Shown here: in pieces, positions 1-10,509 of the stretch
Position numbering within the stretch: the stretch's first letter is position 1
Layout of the letters: every line of letters begins with the position of its first letter
Assembly (NCBI RefSeq): GCF_030067675.1
Contig: NZ_JASJEV010000001.1
Coordinates: 138,309 to 202,308 of the forward strand
DNA: 64,000 nucleotides
Direction: 5' to 3'
From: Chelatococcus albus
GTDB lineage: Bacteria > Pseudomonadota > Alphaproteobacteria > Rhizobiales > Beijerinckiaceae
Program-made: the position numbers and the translations under genes
The notes under the pieces: generated by a model
The model's input: only the letters and a program-made list of their open reading frames with translations
What the model was told of the DNA's origin: nothing
Database searches by the model: none

Positions 1-1
1 C

Positions 2-78
<77 letters not shown>

Positions 79-152
79 TCCTCTTCCGAGATTGTGTTAT
101 CTCACGGACTCCGCGGGGTGTATAAGGCACTTGGGCGGAGTCGACACCCTGC

Positions 153-229
<77 letters not shown>

Positions 230-741
230 CTCCTCATCTTCATCGAAGAACTTGCCTGCACGCCAGAGGTGCCGTGCTGTCCGCTCCGGCTCGGCAGGCA
301 CCCCCAAGGGCCGAATGCGAGTCGGGGGCGGCCCGTCGTGGCATGCAGCCACGACAAGACAGGGCACCGCATCCGGCGCGGAACGCGCGAAGAATGAAGG
401 GAAGGGTGGCCGAACGGATTCGGGCCCTGCCATTGCCCGGGGGAAGGCCCGCACGGCAGCGCGGGTCGCGGCCGGCGATGGCGAAGGGCGCTTCCGGTAT
501 GCGGTTCCTTCACCAAGTGGCCGGCGACATACGAACGCGGCACGATTGCGGCACCGCAGCACTTGCCACCCGGGAAACGCTGGGATAAGCCTCGCCGCGC
601 ACATGCGAACCGGTCTAAGGCGGGCGATTTCGCAGGATTTTCCTGCAGTTTCGTCGCCATGCCCGTCCCTGCATGGGGAATCGCATGCGCGCGTGTCGAG
701 CTGCGCGACGTTCCGCGTCGAGCCATTCCAGCGAGTGCCGG
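230..741. other. 512-bp gap between tRNA-Asp and nuoA
   Basis: No convincing gene is seen. Open frames here read through the tRNA or have no family resemblance. A perfect 8-bp hairpin (GTCGTGGC, 5-nt loop) lies at 335-355 but has no T-run. A weak promoter-like pair, TTGCCA at 563-568 and TAAGCC at 586-591 with a 17-nt spacer, could drive the nuo operon. That assignment is tentative. Confidence 0.4.
335..355 (+). terminator. Hairpin downstream of tRNA-Asp (possible factor-dependent end)
   Basis: A perfect inverted repeat of 8 bp with a 5-nt loop lies 106 nt after the second tRNA. No T-run follows on either strand, so it is not a classical intrinsic terminator. It may mark the 3' region of the tRNA transcript. 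Confidence 0.3.
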
Positions 742-1107
742 ATGCAGAGCCTTCTCTCCGACTATCTGCCTCTCGTGATCTTCATCGGCGTGTCGCTCGT
801 CATCGGACTGGCGCTGCTGATCTCGCCGTTCATCGTGGCCTACTCGAAGCCCGATGCGGAGAAGCTGTCGGCCTACGAGTGCGGATTCAACGCCTTTGAC
901 GACGCGCGCATGAAGTTCGACGTCCGGTTCTATCTGGTGTCGATTCTGTTCATCATCTTCGACCTCGAAGTGGCCTTCCTCTTCCCGTGGGCCGTGACGT
1001 TCGGCGAGCTCGGCTGGTTCGGCTTCTGGTCGATGATGGTGTTTCTCGCCGTGCTGACCGTCGGCTTCATCTACGAGTGGAGAAAGGGAGCCCTGGAATG
1101 GGATTGA
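742..1107 (+). CDS. nuoA: NADH-quinone oxidoreductase subunit A
   Basis: Membrane subunit of complex I at the junction between the peripheral and membrane arms. The 121-residue product has three predicted transmembrane helices (about 9-33, 62-83 and 93-112). It shows the family motifs YECGF (45-49) in the first loop and [11 protein letters not shown] (73-83) in the second helix. The ATG at 742 gives the usual subunit length; an in-frame upstream ATG at 673 would add 23 arginine-rich residues and was rejected. It is the first gene of nuoA-N and overlaps nuoB by 10 nt, suggesting translational coupling. Confidence 0.97.
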   Translation: MQSLLSDYLPLVIFIGVSLVIGLALLISPFIVAYSKPDAEKLSAYECGFNAFDDARMKFDVRFYLVSILFIIFDLEVAFLFPWAVTFGELGWFGFWSMMVFLAVLTVGFIYEWRKGALEWD

Positions 1108-1682
1108 TCGCCGAGACCCGCGGCCCTGCCGTCGCGCCGGCGGCCAGGGGCATCATCGATCCGAGAACCGGCAAGCCGGTCGGCGCCGATGATCCGTTCT
1201 TCGTCGGGCTCAATGACGAGCTCGCCGACAAGGGCTTCCTCGTCACCACGACCGACGACCTCATCCAGTGGGCGCGCACAGGTTCGCTCATGTGGATGAC
1301 CTTCGGCCTGGCCTGCTGCGCCGTCGAGATGATGCAGCTCTCGATGCCGCGCTACGACGTCGAGCGCTTCGGCTTCGCTCCGCGCGCCAGCCCGCGCCAG
1401 TCGGACGTGATGATCGTCGCCGGTACGCTCACCAACAAGATGGCGCCGGCTTTGCGCAAGGTCTACGACCAGATGCCGGAGCCGCGGTACGTCATCTCCA
1501 TGGGCTCCTGCGCCAACGGTGGCGGCTACTACCACTACTCCTATTCCGTGGTGCGCGGCTGCGACCGCATCGTGCCCGTGGACATCTACGTGCCCGGTTG
1601 CCCGCCGACCGCGGAAGCGCTGCTCTACGGCGTCCTTCTTCTGCAGAAGAAGATCCGCCGCACCGGCACCATCGAACGTTGA
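1098..1682 (+). CDS. nuoB: NADH-quinone oxidoreductase subunit B
   Basis: Peripheral-arm subunit that carries the terminal 4Fe-4S cluster N2, which passes electrons to ubiquinone. The 194-residue product has the expected ligands: tandem Cys73-Cys74, Cys138 and Cys168, the last in the PGCPP motif. The N-terminal ~45 residues form the variable extension common in alphaproteobacteria. The ATG at 1098 lies inside the end of nuoA. An upstream in-frame extension would encode arginine-rich sequence antisense-like to the family, so it was rejected. Confidence 0.97.
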   Translation: MGLIAETRGPAVAPAARGIIDPRTGKPVGADDPFFVGLNDELADKGFLVTTTDDLIQWARTGSLMWMTFGLACCAVEMMQLSMPRYDVERFGFAPRASPRQSDVMIVAGTLTNKMAPALRKVYDQMPEPRYVISMGSCANGGGYYHYSYSVVRGCDRIVPVDIYVPGCPPTAEALLYGVLLLQKKIRRTGTIER

Positions 1683-1708
1683 TTTGCGAAGCTGAACGGA
1701 CGCGATTG

Positions 1709-2314
1709 ATGAGCGCGGATCTCGAAAGCCTCGGTGCGCATATCGCCGCCTCGCTGCCCGGCGCGGTGACCGGCACGAGCATCGCCTTCGGCGAGCTGAC
1801 CGTGCAGGCCGAAGCCGCCGAGATCGTGCGGGTGCTGACCTTCCTGCGCAACGATCCGAAGTGCCTGTTCGTGAACTTCACGGACCTGTGTGGCGTTGAC
1901 TATCCGCAGCGCGAGCGGCGCTTCGACGTCGTCTATCACCTCCTGTCGCCGCGCCATAACGTGCGCGTGCGCGTCAAGGTGCAGACGGACGAGGTGACGC
2001 CGGTGCCTTCCGTCATTTCGGTGTTTCCCGCGGCGAACTGGTTCGAGCGGGAGGCCTACGACTTCTATGGCGTCATCTTCTCCGGTCATCCGGACCTGCG
2101 CCGCATCCTGACCGACTACGGCTTCGAGGGGCACCCCCTGCGCAAGGACTTCCCGCTCACGGGTTTCGTCGAGGTGCGCTACGACGACGAGCAGAAGCGG
2201 GTGGTGTACGAGCCCGTGCGGCTCAACCAGGAGTTCCGCAACTTCGACTTCCTCTCGCCCTGGGAGGGCACGGACTACGTGCTCCCGGGCGACGAGAAGG
2301 CCAAGGCGAACTGA
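1709..2314 (+). CDS. nuoC: NADH-quinone oxidoreductase subunit C
   Basis: The 30-kDa subunit of the complex I connecting module, about 201 residues. Recognisable family segments are [11 protein letters not shown] (about 58-68), the [11 protein letters not shown] stretch (about 111-121) and the [11 protein letters not shown] motif near residue 145. It is a separate protein and not the NuoCD fusion of enterobacteria. The ATG at 1709 follows nuoB by 26 nt. It is followed after 13 nt by nuoD. Confidence 0.96.
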   Translation: MSADLESLGAHIAASLPGAVTGTSIAFGELTVQAEAAEIVRVLTFLRNDPKCLFVNFTDLCGVDYPQRERRFDVVYHLLSPRHNVRVRVKVQTDEVTPVPSVISVFPAANWFEREAYDFYGVIFSGHPDLRRILTDYGFEGHPLRKDFPLTGFVEVRYDDEQKRVVYEPVRLNQEFRNFDFLSPWEGTDYVLPGDEKAKAN

Positions 2315-2327
2315 TCGGGAGGGAGCC

Positions 2328-3518
2328 TTGGGAGAGCATCAGATCCGCAATTTCTCGATTAACTTCGGCCCGCAGCATCCGGCGGCGCACGGCGTGCTGC
2401 GCCTCGTGCTGGAGCTCGACGGCGAGATCGTCGAGCGTGTCGATCCGCATATCGGCCTCCTGCACCGCGGCACCGAGAAGCTGATCGAGTACAAGACCTA
2501 TCTTCAGGCCGTGCCCTATTTCGACCGGCTCGACTATGTCGCGCCGATGAACCAGGAGCATGCCTTCGCGCTCGCGGTGGAGAAGCTCCTCGGCATCAAG
2601 GTGCCGAAGCGCGGCCAGCTCATCCGCGTGCTCTATTCCGAAATCGGCCGCCTGCTCTCGCATCTCCTCAACGTCACGACCCAGGCCATGGACGTCGGCG
2701 CGCTCACGCCACCGCTCTGGGGCTTCGAGGAGCGCGAGAAGCTGATGATCTTCTACGAGCGGGCCTCGGGCGCGCGCATGCATGCCGCCTATGTGCGTCC
2801 GGGCGGCGTGCACCAGGACCTGCCGCCGCAGCTCCTCGACGACATCTGGGACTTCTGCGATCCCTTCCTCAAGGTCTGCGACGATCTCGAGGGGCTCCTC
2901 ACCGACAACCGCATCTTCAAGCAGCGCAACGTCGACATCGGCGTCGTCAAGCTGGAGGATGCCTGTGCCTGGGGCTTCTCGGGCGTCATGGTGCGCGGCT
3001 CGGGGGCGGCCTGGGACCTGCGCAAGACGCAGCCCTACGAGTGCTACGAGGAACTCGATTTCGACATTCCCGTCGGCAAGAACGGGGACTGCTACGACCG
3101 CTACTGCATCCGCATGGAGGAGATGCGCCAGTCGGTGCGCATCATGAAGCAGTGCCTCGAGAAGCTGCGCTCGCCCGAAGGGCAGGGCCCGGTGTCCACC
3201 GCCGACGGCAAGGTCGTGCCGCCGAAGCGCGGCGAGATGAAGCGCTCGATGGAGGCGCTCATCCACCACTTCAAGCTCTACACCGAGGGCTACCACGTAC
3301 CGGCCGGCGAGGCCTATGCCGCTGTCGAGGCGCCCAAGGGCGAGTTCGGCGTCTACCTCGTGTCGGACGGCAGCAACAAGCCCTACCGCTGCAAGATCAA
3401 GGCGCCGGGCTTCGCGCATCTGCAGGCCATGGATTTCATGTGCCGGGGCCACATGCTGGCCGACGTGTCCGCGATCCTGGGCTCGCTCGATATCGTGTTC
3501 GGTGAGGTCGATCGCTGA
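2328..3518 (+). CDS. nuoD: NADH-quinone oxidoreductase subunit D
   Basis: The 49-kDa subunit, which with NuoB forms the quinone-binding pocket. The product is 396 residues. It starts with the family N-terminus ([17 protein letters not shown], about 6-22), contains the HIGLLHRG motif near 42, and ends in the conserved DIVFGEVDR. The start codon is TTG at 2328, preceded by a strong GGGAGGGA ribosome-binding site. No ATG exists near the conserved N-terminus, so the rare start is well supported. Confidence 0.97.
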   Translation: MGEHQIRNFSINFGPQHPAAHGVLRLVLELDGEIVERVDPHIGLLHRGTEKLIEYKTYLQAVPYFDRLDYVAPMNQEHAFALAVEKLLGIKVPKRGQLIRVLYSEIGRLLSHLLNVTTQAMDVGALTPPLWGFEEREKLMIFYERASGARMHAAYVRPGGVHQDLPPQLLDDIWDFCDPFLKVCDDLEGLLTDNRIFKQRNVDIGVVKLEDACAWGFSGVMVRGSGAAWDLRKTQPYECYEELDFDIPVGKNGDCYDRYCIRMEEMRQSVRIMKQCLEKLRSPEGQGPVSTADGKVVPPKRGEMKRSMEALIHHFKLYTEGYHVPAGEAYAAVEAPKGEFGVYLVSDGSNKPYRCKIKAPGFAHLQAMDFMCRGHMLADVSAILGSLDIVFGEVDR

Positions 3519-3561
3519 GCCGCCGCCTCCGGGTCGGTTGCTCCTTTGATTGGGTGTTGGA

Positions 3562-4308
3562 ATGGCTGTTCGCAGGCTCGCGCCGAAAGAGATCCAGCCC
3601 GACAGCTTCGCCTTCACGGCGGAGAATGCCGCTTGGGCGGGGCAGCAGATCGCCAAGTATCCGGAGGGGCGGCAGGCGTCCGCTGTCATCCCGCTCCTGT
3701 GGAAGGCGCAGGAGCAGGCCGGCGGCTGGCTGCCGGAGCCGGCCATCCGCATGGTCGCCGATCTCCTGAAGATGCCCTACATCCGGGTGCTGGAGATCGC
3801 GACCTTCTACACGATGTTCAACCTCGAGCCGGTGGGGACGCACTTCATCCAGCTGTGCGGCACCACGCCCTGCATGCTGCGCGGTGCCGAGGACTTGAAG
3901 AAGCTGCTCAAGGCCAGGATCGGCGATGAGAAGCACGTTACCCCGGACGGCAGGTTCTCGTGGATGGAGGTCGAGTGCCTCGGCGCCTGCTGCAATGCGC
4001 CGATGGTGCAGATCAACGCGGACTATTACGAGGACCTGACGCCCGACAGCCTCGGGAAGATCATCGACGACCTCGCCGCCGGGCGCCCGGTGAAGCCCGG
4101 GCCGCAGAACGGCCGGCGCGCCTCGGAGCCGGAGGGGGCGATCACGACGCTCTCCGATCCGTCGCTTTACGACGGCTCCCTCATCGGCGCCTGGCGCAAG
4201 CGTTTCGAGGAAGAGACGGTGAAGGCGAATGCCGTAGGCGCGCCCGCCGGTGATGCGCCCGCCAAGGACAAGCCCGCCACGGGCGCCGGCGAGAAGCCGA
4301 AGGAGTGA
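3562..4308 (+). CDS. nuoE: NADH-quinone oxidoreductase subunit E
   Basis: The 24-kDa thioredoxin-fold subunit of the NADH dehydrogenase module, carrying 2Fe-2S cluster N1a. Cluster ligands are Cys99, Cys104, Cys139 and Cys143. The core ends near residue 172. It is followed by about 75 residues rich in Ala, Pro, Lys and Gly, ending in GEKPKE, an extension also seen in other Hyphomicrobiales and absent from enterobacterial NuoE. The ATG at 3562 was preferred to an in-frame TTG four codons upstream. The length is 248 residues. Confidence 0.96.
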   Translation: MAVRRLAPKEIQPDSFAFTAENAAWAGQQIAKYPEGRQASAVIPLLWKAQEQAGGWLPEPAIRMVADLLKMPYIRVLEIATFYTMFNLEPVGTHFIQLCGTTPCMLRGAEDLKKLLKARIGDEKHVTPDGRFSWMEVECLGACCNAPMVQINADYYEDLTPDSLGKIIDDLAAGRPVKPGPQNGRRASEPEGAITTLSDPSLYDGSLIGAWRKRFEEETVKANAVGAPAGDAPAKDKPATGAGEKPKE

Positions 4309-4314
4309 GCGGCC

Positions 4315-5616
4315 ATGCTTGCCGACAAGGACCGCATCTTCACCAATCTCTACGGGCTGCACAGCCCGGGGCTGAAGGCCGCGCGCCTGCGCGGCGCCTG
4401 GGACGGGACGAAGTTCCTCCTCGACAAGGGCCGCGACTGGATCGTCGAGGAGATGAAGAAGTCGGGCCTGCGCGGCCGCGGCGGCGCGGGCTTTCCGACC
4501 GGCCTGAAATGGTCGTTCATGCCCAAGCAGTCAGACGGGCGGCCGCACTATCTCGTCATCAACGGCGATGAGTCCGAGCCCGGCACATGCAAGGATCGCG
4601 AGATCCTGCGCCACGACCCGCATCTGCTCATCGAAGGCGCAATGCTCGCCTCCTTCGCCATGGGGGCGCATGCGGCCTATATCTACATCCGCGGTGAGTT
4701 CATTGCCGAGCGCGAGGCGCTGCAGCGCGCCGTGGACGAGGCCTACGAGGCCAAGCTCATCGGCAAGGACAATGTCCACGGCTATCCGTTCGATTTCTAC
4801 GTCCACCACGGCGCCGGCGCCTATATCTGCGGCGAGGAGACGGCCCTCCTCGAAAGCCTCGAGGGCAAGAAGGGCATGCCGCGGCTCAAGCCGCCGTTCC
4901 CGGCCAATATGGGCCTCTACGGCTGCCCGACGACGGTGAACAACGTCGAGTCGATCGCGGTTGCCGGCACCATCCTGCGACGGGGCGGGGCGTGGTTCGC
5001 GGGCCTCGGGCGCCCGAACAATACCGGCACCAAGCTCTTCTGCATCTCCGGCCACGTGAACAAGCCCTGCAACGTGGAGGAGGAGATGGGCATCCCCTTC
5101 CGGGAGCTCATCGAGCGCCATTGCGGCGGCATCCGCGGCGGCTGGGACAACCTGCTCGCCGTCATCCCGGGCGGTTCATCGGTGCCCTGCGTGCCGGCGA
5201 ACGAGATCATCGACTGCCCCATGGACTTCGATAGCCTCCGGGCGCTCAAGTCCGGCCTCGGCACGGCAGCGGTGATCGTCATGGACAAGTCCACCGACAT
5301 CGTCCGGGCGATCGCGCGGCTGAGCTACTTCTACAAGCACGAGAGCTGCGGGCAGTGCACGCCGTGCCGCGAGGGCACGGGCTGGATGTGGCGCGTCCTC
5401 AACCGCATGGCCGAGGGGCGCGCCCAGAAGCGCGAGATCGACATGCTTCTCGACGTGACCTACCAGGTCGAGGGTCACACCATCTGCGCCCTGGGCGATG
5501 CAGCCGCCTGGCCGGTGCAGGGTCTCATCCGGCACTTCCGGCACGAGATCGAGAAGCGCATCGACGACTATGCCGCGAACCCGCATCTGGAGCCGGTGCT
5601 CCAGGCCGCGGAGTAG
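4315..5616 (+). CDS. nuoF: NADH-quinone oxidoreductase subunit F
   Basis: The 51-kDa subunit that binds NADH and FMN and carries 4Fe-4S cluster N3. The 433-residue protein has the FMN/NADH glycine-rich segment [10 protein letters not shown] (54-63). Cluster ligands are Cys345, Cys348 and Cys351 in CGQCTPC, plus Cys391. It starts 6 nt after nuoE. A 133-bp spacer separates it from nuoG, the longest gap within the operon. Confidence 0.97.
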   Translation: MLADKDRIFTNLYGLHSPGLKAARLRGAWDGTKFLLDKGRDWIVEEMKKSGLRGRGGAGFPTGLKWSFMPKQSDGRPHYLVINGDESEPGTCKDREILRHDPHLLIEGAMLASFAMGAHAAYIYIRGEFIAEREALQRAVDEAYEAKLIGKDNVHGYPFDFYVHHGAGAYICGEETALLESLEGKKGMPRLKPPFPANMGLYGCPTTVNNVESIAVAGTILRRGGAWFAGLGRPNNTGTKLFCISGHVNKPCNVEEEMGIPFRELIERHCGGIRGGWDNLLAVIPGGSSVPCVPANEIIDCPMDFDSLRALKSGLGTAAVIVMDKSTDIVRAIARLSYFYKHESCGQCTPCREGTGWMWRVLNRMAEGRAQKREIDMLLDVTYQVEGHTICALGDAAAWPVQGLIRHFRHEIEKRIDDYAANPHLEPVLQAAE

Positions 5617-5636
5617 CATTCATCGGCCCCCGGCCT

Positions 5637-5655
5637 CCCGGACGAACAATCCGGG
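5637..5655 (+). repeat. Inverted repeat in the nuoF-nuoG spacer
   Basis: CCCGGA and TCCGGG form a perfect 6-bp inverted repeat with a 7-nt loop. It sits inside a 133-bp spacer that ends with CCGGGATGACGA near 5718, a sequence style often found in dispersed intergenic elements of alphaproteobacterial genomes. Whether it is a genomic repeat cannot be tested within this window. Confidence 0.35.
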
Positions 5656-5749
5656 GCCCGGAGCCTGGACGAAGAGAGTTCCTGCAGCCCGGACCGCATG
5701 CCCACGGGGGCGGCGGCCGGGATGACGAAAGACGAGAACGGACAGCGCG

Positions 5750-7828
5750 ATGGCAAAGCTCATCGTCGACGGCAGCGAGATCGAGGTTCCGGCGGAGTTC
5801 ACGCTCCTGCAGGCCTGCGAGCAGGCGGGCGCGGAGGTGCCGCGCTTCTGCTTCCACGAGCGCCTGTCGATCGCCGGCAACTGCCGCATGTGCCTCGTCG
5901 AGGTGAAGGGCTCGCCCAAGCCCGTCGCCTCCTGCGCCATGGCCGTGCGCGACCTGCGTCCGGGGCCGAACGGCGAGCCGCCCATCGTCAACACGCGCAC
6001 GCCGCTCGTCAAGAAGGCGCGGGAAGGGGTGATGGAATTTCTCCTCATCAACCACCCGCTCGATTGCCCGATCTGCGACCAGGGCGGGGAATGCGACCTG
6101 CAGGACCAGGCCATGGCCTACGGCGTCGACTCCTCCCGCTTCCACGAGAACAAGCGCGCCGTCGAGGACAAGTACATTGGCCCGCTCGTGAAGACGGTGA
6201 TGACGCGTTGCATCCATTGCACGCGCTGCGTCCGCTTCACCACCGAGGTCGCCGGCGTCTGCGACCTTGGCGCCATCGGCCGCGGCGAGGACATGGAGAT
6301 CACGACCTACCTCGAGAGCGCCATGCACTCCGAGCTGCAGGGCAATGTGATCGACCTCTGCCCGGTGGGCGCGCTCACCTCCAGGCCCTATGCCTTCCAG
6401 GCGCGGCCCTGGGAGCTGAACAAGACCGAGTCCATCGACGTGATGGACGCGGTCGGCTCCGCCATCCGCGTCGATGCGCGCGGCCGCGAGGTCATGCGCG
6501 TCATGCCGCGCGTCAACGACGCAGTGAACGAGGAGTGGATCTCCGACAAGACCCGCTTCATCTGGGACGGGTTGCGCACGCAGCGCCTCGACCGCCCCTA
6601 CCTGCGCGAGAACGGCCGCCTGCGCCCGGCCTCGTGGAGCGAGGCCTTCGCGGCGATCGCCGCCTTCGTGAAGGCGACGAAGCCCGAGCGCATCGGCGCC
6701 ATTGTCGGCGATCTCGCCGCCATCGAGGAGAGCTTCGCCCTGAAGCTCCTCATGGAAGCGCTCGGCACGAAGAATGTTGACGGCCGCCAGGACGGGACGG
6801 CTCTCGATCCCCGCTTCGGCCGCGCGTCCTACCTGTTCAATGCGACGATCGCCGGCATCGAGCGGGCGGATGCCATCCTCATCGTCGGCGCCAATCCGCG
6901 CCGCGAGGCGGCGGTGCTCAACGCCCGCATTCGCAAGAACTGGCGGGGCGGACGCACGCCGATCGGCCTCATCGGCGAACGCGTCGACCTGACCTACGAC
7001 TACGAGCATCTCGGCGCGGGCGGCGAGACGCTGGCGGGCATCGCGGCGGGCACGCATCCCTTCGCCGAGGTGTTGCGGCGCGCCGAGCGCCCGCTCGTCA
7101 TCCTGGGGCAGGGGGCGCTGACCCGCGCCGACGGCCGCGCCGTGCTCGCGCTCGCGGCCAAGGCCGCGGTGGCTGTGGGCGCCGTGAAGGACGGCTGGAA
7201 CGGCTTTTCCGTGCTGCATACGGCGGCCGCGCGCGTCGGCTCGCTCGATCTGGGCCTCGTGCCGGGCGAGGGCGGCCTCGATGCGAAGTCCATGGTTCAG
7301 CCGGGCGCGCTCGACCTGCTCTTCCTCCTTGGCGCCGACGAGGTCGAGGTCCCGGCAGGCCCCTTCGTCGTCTATCAGGGCACGCACGGCGACCGGGGCG
7401 CGCATCGCGCCGACGTCATCCTGCCGGGCGCGGCCTATACGGAGAAGTCGGGCACCTACGTCAACACGGAAGGGCGTGTGCAGCTCGCCAACCGCGCCGC
7501 CTTCCCGCCGGGCGACGCACGCGAGGACTGGGCCATCCTGCGCGCCCTCTCCGACGTCCTCGGCCACAGGCTTCCCTTCGACTCGCTACTCGAGCTGCGG
7601 CGCAAGCTCTATGCCGACTATCTGCACTTCGCCGGGATCGACGCGATTGCCGCCGGCGATGCGGCCGCCATTGCGGCCCTCGCCGGTCTGGATGGGGAGA
7701 CGGACAGAACGCCCTTCGCCTCGGCAGTGAAGGATTTCTACCTGACCAACCCGATCGCCCGGGCCTCGGCGGTCATGGCCGAGTGCTCGGCGCTGGCCAA
7801 CGGCGCCCTGCGCCAGGCGGCCGAGTAA
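5750..7828 (+). CDS. nuoG: NADH-quinone oxidoreductase subunit G
   Basis: The 75-kDa subunit with the electron-relay clusters of complex I, 692 residues. The N-terminal 2Fe-2S ferredoxin domain has Cys34, Cys45, Cys48 and Cys62. The next cluster is bound by His102, Cys106, Cys109 and Cys115. The following 4Fe-4S cluster uses Cys154, Cys157, Cys160 and a Cys in LCPVGAL near 204. The C-terminal part is molybdopterin-oxidoreductase-like but catalytically inactive, as is usual for NuoG. It ends 12 nt before nuoH. Confidence 0.97.
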   Translation: MAKLIVDGSEIEVPAEFTLLQACEQAGAEVPRFCFHERLSIAGNCRMCLVEVKGSPKPVASCAMAVRDLRPGPNGEPPIVNTRTPLVKKAREGVMEFLLINHPLDCPICDQGGECDLQDQAMAYGVDSSRFHENKRAVEDKYIGPLVKTVMTRCIHCTRCVRFTTEVAGVCDLGAIGRGEDMEITTYLESAMHSELQGNVIDLCPVGALTSRPYAFQARPWELNKTESIDVMDAVGSAIRVDARGREVMRVMPRVNDAVNEEWISDKTRFIWDGLRTQRLDRPYLRENGRLRPASWSEAFAAIAAFVKATKPERIGAIVGDLAAIEESFALKLLMEALGTKNVDGRQDGTALDPRFGRASYLFNATIAGIERADAILIVGANPRREAAVLNARIRKNWRGGRTPIGLIGERVDLTYDYEHLGAGGETLAGIAAGTHPFAEVLRRAERPLVILGQGALTRADGRAVLALAAKAAVAVGAVKDGWNGFSVLHTAAARVGSLDLGLVPGEGGLDAKSMVQPGALDLLFLLGADEVEVPAGPFVVYQGTHGDRGAHRADVILPGAAYTEKSGTYVNTEGRVQLANRAAFPPGDAREDWAILRALSDVLGHRLPFDSLLELRRKLYADYLHFAGIDAIAAGDAAAIAALAGLDGETDRTPFASAVKDFYLTNPIARASAVMAECSALANGALRQAAE

Positions 7829-7840
7829 GGAGTGCCCACG

Positions 7841-8884
7841 ATGGAATGGCTGACCACCGTCGCGATCATCTTGGGCAAGAGCCTCCTCCTGCTCGTCGCG
7901 CTCCTCGTCTTCATCGCCTACATCCTCTATGCCGACCGCAAGATCTGGGCGGCCGTGCAGCTTCGCCGCGGCCCGAACGTCGTCGGCCCGTGGGGGCTGC
8001 TGCAGTCCTTCGCCGACCTCCTCAAGTTCGTGCTGAAGGAGCCCGTGATCCCGGCCGGAGCCAACAAGGGCATCTTCCTGCTGGCGCCGCTCGTCACCTG
8101 CGTGCTGGCACTCGCGGCGTGGGCTGTGATCCCTGTGGCGGAGGGCTGGGCGATCGCCGACATCAATGTCGGCGTGCTCTACATCTTCGCCATCTCCTCG
8201 CTCGGCGTGTACGGCATCCTGATGGGCGGCTGGGCGTCGAACTCGAAATATCCCTTCCTCGGCGCCCTGCGCTCGGCGGCGCAGATGGTCTCCTACGAGG
8301 TCTCCATCGGCTTCGTCATCATCACGGTGCTTCTGTGCGTCGGCTCGCTCAACCTCAGCGACATCGTGAAGGCGCAGGAGACGCGCGGGCTCGCCACCAT
8401 GCTCGGCGTGCCTTGGCTGACCTTCCTCAACTGGTACTGGCTGCCGCTCTTCCCGATGTTCGTCGTGTTCTTCATCTCGGCGCTCGCGGAGACGAACCGG
8501 CCGCCCTTCGACCTGCCGGAGGCGGAGTCCGAGCTCGTCGCGGGCTTCATGGTGGAATACGCCTCGACGCCCTACCTCCTGTTCATGCTCGGCGAGTACG
8601 TGGCGATCATGACCATGTGCGCGCTGACCACCATCCTCTTCCTCGGCGGTTGGACCTCGCCCATCGGGATCGCGCCCTTCACGTGGGTCCCGGGCGTCGT
8701 CTGGTTCGTGATCAAGGTTTCGCTCGTCTTCTTCATGTTCGCCGTGGTGAAGGCGATGGTGCCGCGCTACCGCTATGACCAGCTCATGCGGCTCGGCTGG
8801 AAGGTCTTCCTGCCGCTGTCGCTCGCTGCGGTGATCCTTGTCGCCGCGGTCCTGCAGGTCACGGGCTGGGCGCCGGGCGTGTGA
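7841..8884 (+). CDS. nuoH: NADH-quinone oxidoreductase subunit H
   Basis: Membrane-arm subunit adjoining the quinone site, 347 residues with about eight transmembrane helices. Family motifs include [22 protein letters not shown] (from about residue 29), and the EVSIGF and [20 protein letters not shown] segments characteristic of NuoH. The ATG at 7841 lies 8 nt after a TAAGGAG ribosome-binding site. A GTG three codons upstream overlaps that site and was rejected. Confidence 0.97.
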   Translation: MEWLTTVAIILGKSLLLLVALLVFIAYILYADRKIWAAVQLRRGPNVVGPWGLLQSFADLLKFVLKEPVIPAGANKGIFLLAPLVTCVLALAAWAVIPVAEGWAIADINVGVLYIFAISSLGVYGILMGGWASNSKYPFLGALRSAAQMVSYEVSIGFVIITVLLCVGSLNLSDIVKAQETRGLATMLGVPWLTFLNWYWLPLFPMFVVFFISALAETNRPPFDLPEAESELVAGFMVEYASTPYLLFMLGEYVAIMTMCALTTILFLGGWTSPIGIAPFTWVPGVVWFVIKVSLVFFMFAVVKAMVPRYRYDQLMRLGWKVFLPLSLAAVILVAAVLQVTGWAPGV

Positions 8885-8991
8885 AGTTTCATGCGGCCTG
8901 CGCTCCGGTGGGCGCGGCCGCGATCGGATCGGGTGGCATGCGCCGGCCGGACGGCGGCGGATGCCGGGACATGAAAGACGGAGTCGGGCGG

Positions 8992-9480
8992 ATGAGGCTC
9001 GATCAGGCCGCGAAATCGCTCTTCCTGAAGGAGTTCGTGTCGGCGTTCTTCCTGTCGATGCGCTACTTCTTCAAGCCGAAGGCGACGCTCAACTACCCCT
9101 TCGAGAAGGGCGTGCTCAGCCCGCGCTTCCGCGGCGAACATGCGCTGCGCCGCTATCCCAACGGCGAGGAGCGTTGCATCGCCTGCAAGCTTTGCGAGGC
9201 GATCTGCCCGGCCCAGGCCATCACTATCGAGGCCGGGCCGCGCCGCAACGATGGCACGCGCCGGACGACCCGCTACGACATCGACATGGTCAAATGCATC
9301 TACTGCGGCTTCTGCCAGGAAGCCTGTCCGGTGGACGCCATCGTCGAGGGGCCGAATTTCGAGTTCGCGGTCGAGACGCGCGAGGAGCTCTACTACGACA
9401 AGGATAAGCTCCTCGGGAACGGCGCGCGGTGGGAGCGCGAGATCGCGCGCAACATCGCGATGGATGCGCCATACCGGTGA
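8992..9480 (+). CDS. nuoI: NADH-quinone oxidoreductase subunit I
   Basis: The 23-kDa subunit with two 4Fe-4S clusters (N6a and N6b) that link NuoG to NuoB. The product has 162 residues. Cluster ligands are Cys62, Cys65, Cys68, Cys72 and Cys102, Cys105, Cys108, Cys112. The ATG at 8992 gives the standard family N-terminus [10 protein letters not shown]. The open frame continues 37 codons upstream to a start that overlaps nuoH, but that segment does not resemble the family. Confidence 0.96.
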   Translation: MRLDQAAKSLFLKEFVSAFFLSMRYFFKPKATLNYPFEKGVLSPRFRGEHALRRYPNGEERCIACKLCEAICPAQAITIEAGPRRNDGTRRTTRYDIDMVKCIYCGFCQEACPVDAIVEGPNFEFAVETREELYYDKDKLLGNGARWEREIARNIAMDAPYR

Positions 9481-9552
9481 GGATGGTGTCGTGGGAAACG
9501 GTGTTCACAGCCCGGCCGTCCGGCCGGCGCTGCAACTGACGGGGCTCGAAGC

Positions 9553-10167
9553 ATGACGGTCGCTGCGGCCTTCTTCTATCTCTTCGCATGCGTCTGCATC
9601 GCGTCGGCCTTCATGGTCATCGCGTCGCGCAATCCCGTGCACTCGGTGCTCTTCCTCATCCTCGCCTTCGTCAATGCGGCAGGGCTGTTCCTGCTCATGG
9701 GCGCCGAATTCCTGGCGATGATCCTCGTCGTCGTCTATGTCGGCGCCGTGGCGGTGCTCTTCCTCTTCGTCGTGATGATGCTCGACGTCGATTTCGTGGA
9801 GCTTCGGCAGGGCTTCCTGCAGTACCTGCCCATCGGTGCCGCGATCGGCGTGATCTTCCTCATCGAGCTCCTGCTCGTCGTGGGGTCGATGGCCATCGAC
9901 CCGAACATCCTGAAGTCGCCGGTCGCGGCCATTCCGCCGGCCGACCAGGTGACGAACACCGCCGCGCTGGGGCGCGTGCTCTACACCCAGTATCTCTACT
10001 TCTTCCAGGCCGCCGGCCTCGTGCTCCTCGTCGCCATGATCGGAGCCATCGTGCTGACGCTGCGCCACAAGGCAGGCATCAAGCGTCAGGACGTGGCGGC
10101 CCAGGTGGCACGGACGAAGGCCACGGCCATCGAGGTGCGGAAGGTGCCCTTCCGCCAGGGCGTCTGA
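9553..10167 (+). CDS. nuoJ: NADH-quinone oxidoreductase subunit J
   Basis: Small antiporter-linked membrane subunit of complex I, 204 residues with five predicted transmembrane helices. It includes the conserved helix segment [17 protein letters not shown] (about 63-79), which contains the pi-bulge region of TM3. The hydrophilic C-terminus ([11 protein letters not shown] onward) faces away from the membrane core. It is separated from nuoI by 72 nt and precedes nuoK by 22 nt. Confidence 0.96.
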   Translation: MTVAAAFFYLFACVCIASAFMVIASRNPVHSVLFLILAFVNAAGLFLLMGAEFLAMILVVVYVGAVAVLFLFVVMMLDVDFVELRQGFLQYLPIGAAIGVIFLIELLLVVGSMAIDPNILKSPVAAIPPADQVTNTAALGRVLYTQYLYFFQAAGLVLLVAMIGAIVLTLRHKAGIKRQDVAAQVARTKATAIEVRKVPFRQGV

Positions 10168-10189
10168 GGCGCGGAGGGCAGGAGAGACC

Positions 10190-10498
10190 ATGATCATCGG
10201 GCTCGCGCATTATCTCACCGTCGCCGCAGTGCTCTTCACGCTCGGCGTCTTCGGCATCTTCCTGAACCGGAAGAACGTCATCATCATCCTGATGTCGATC
10301 GAGCTCATCCTGCTCGCCGTCAACATCAATCTCGTCGCCTTCTCCACGCACATGGGCGACATCGTCGGGCAGGTCTACGCCCTCATGGTGCTGACGGTCG
10401 CCGCCGCGGAGGCTGCGATCGGGCTCGCCATCCTCGTCGTCTACTTCCGGAACCGCGGCACCATCGCGGTCGAGGACATCAACATGATGAAGGGCTGA
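10190..10498 (+). CDS. nuoK: NADH-quinone oxidoreductase subunit K
   Basis: Three-helix MrpC-like subunit of the complex I membrane arm, 102 residues. The two membrane-embedded glutamates essential for proton transfer in the family are visible: Glu38 in [10 protein letters not shown] and Glu74 in AAAEAAIG. An AGGAGAG ribosome-binding site precedes the ATG at 10190. Confidence 0.97.
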   Translation: MIIGLAHYLTVAAVLFTLGVFGIFLNRKNVIIILMSIELILLAVNINLVAFSTHMGDIVGQVYALMVLTVAAAEAAIGLAILVVYFRNRGTIAVEDINMMKG

Positions 10499-10509
10499 GG
10501 CCGCCGATC

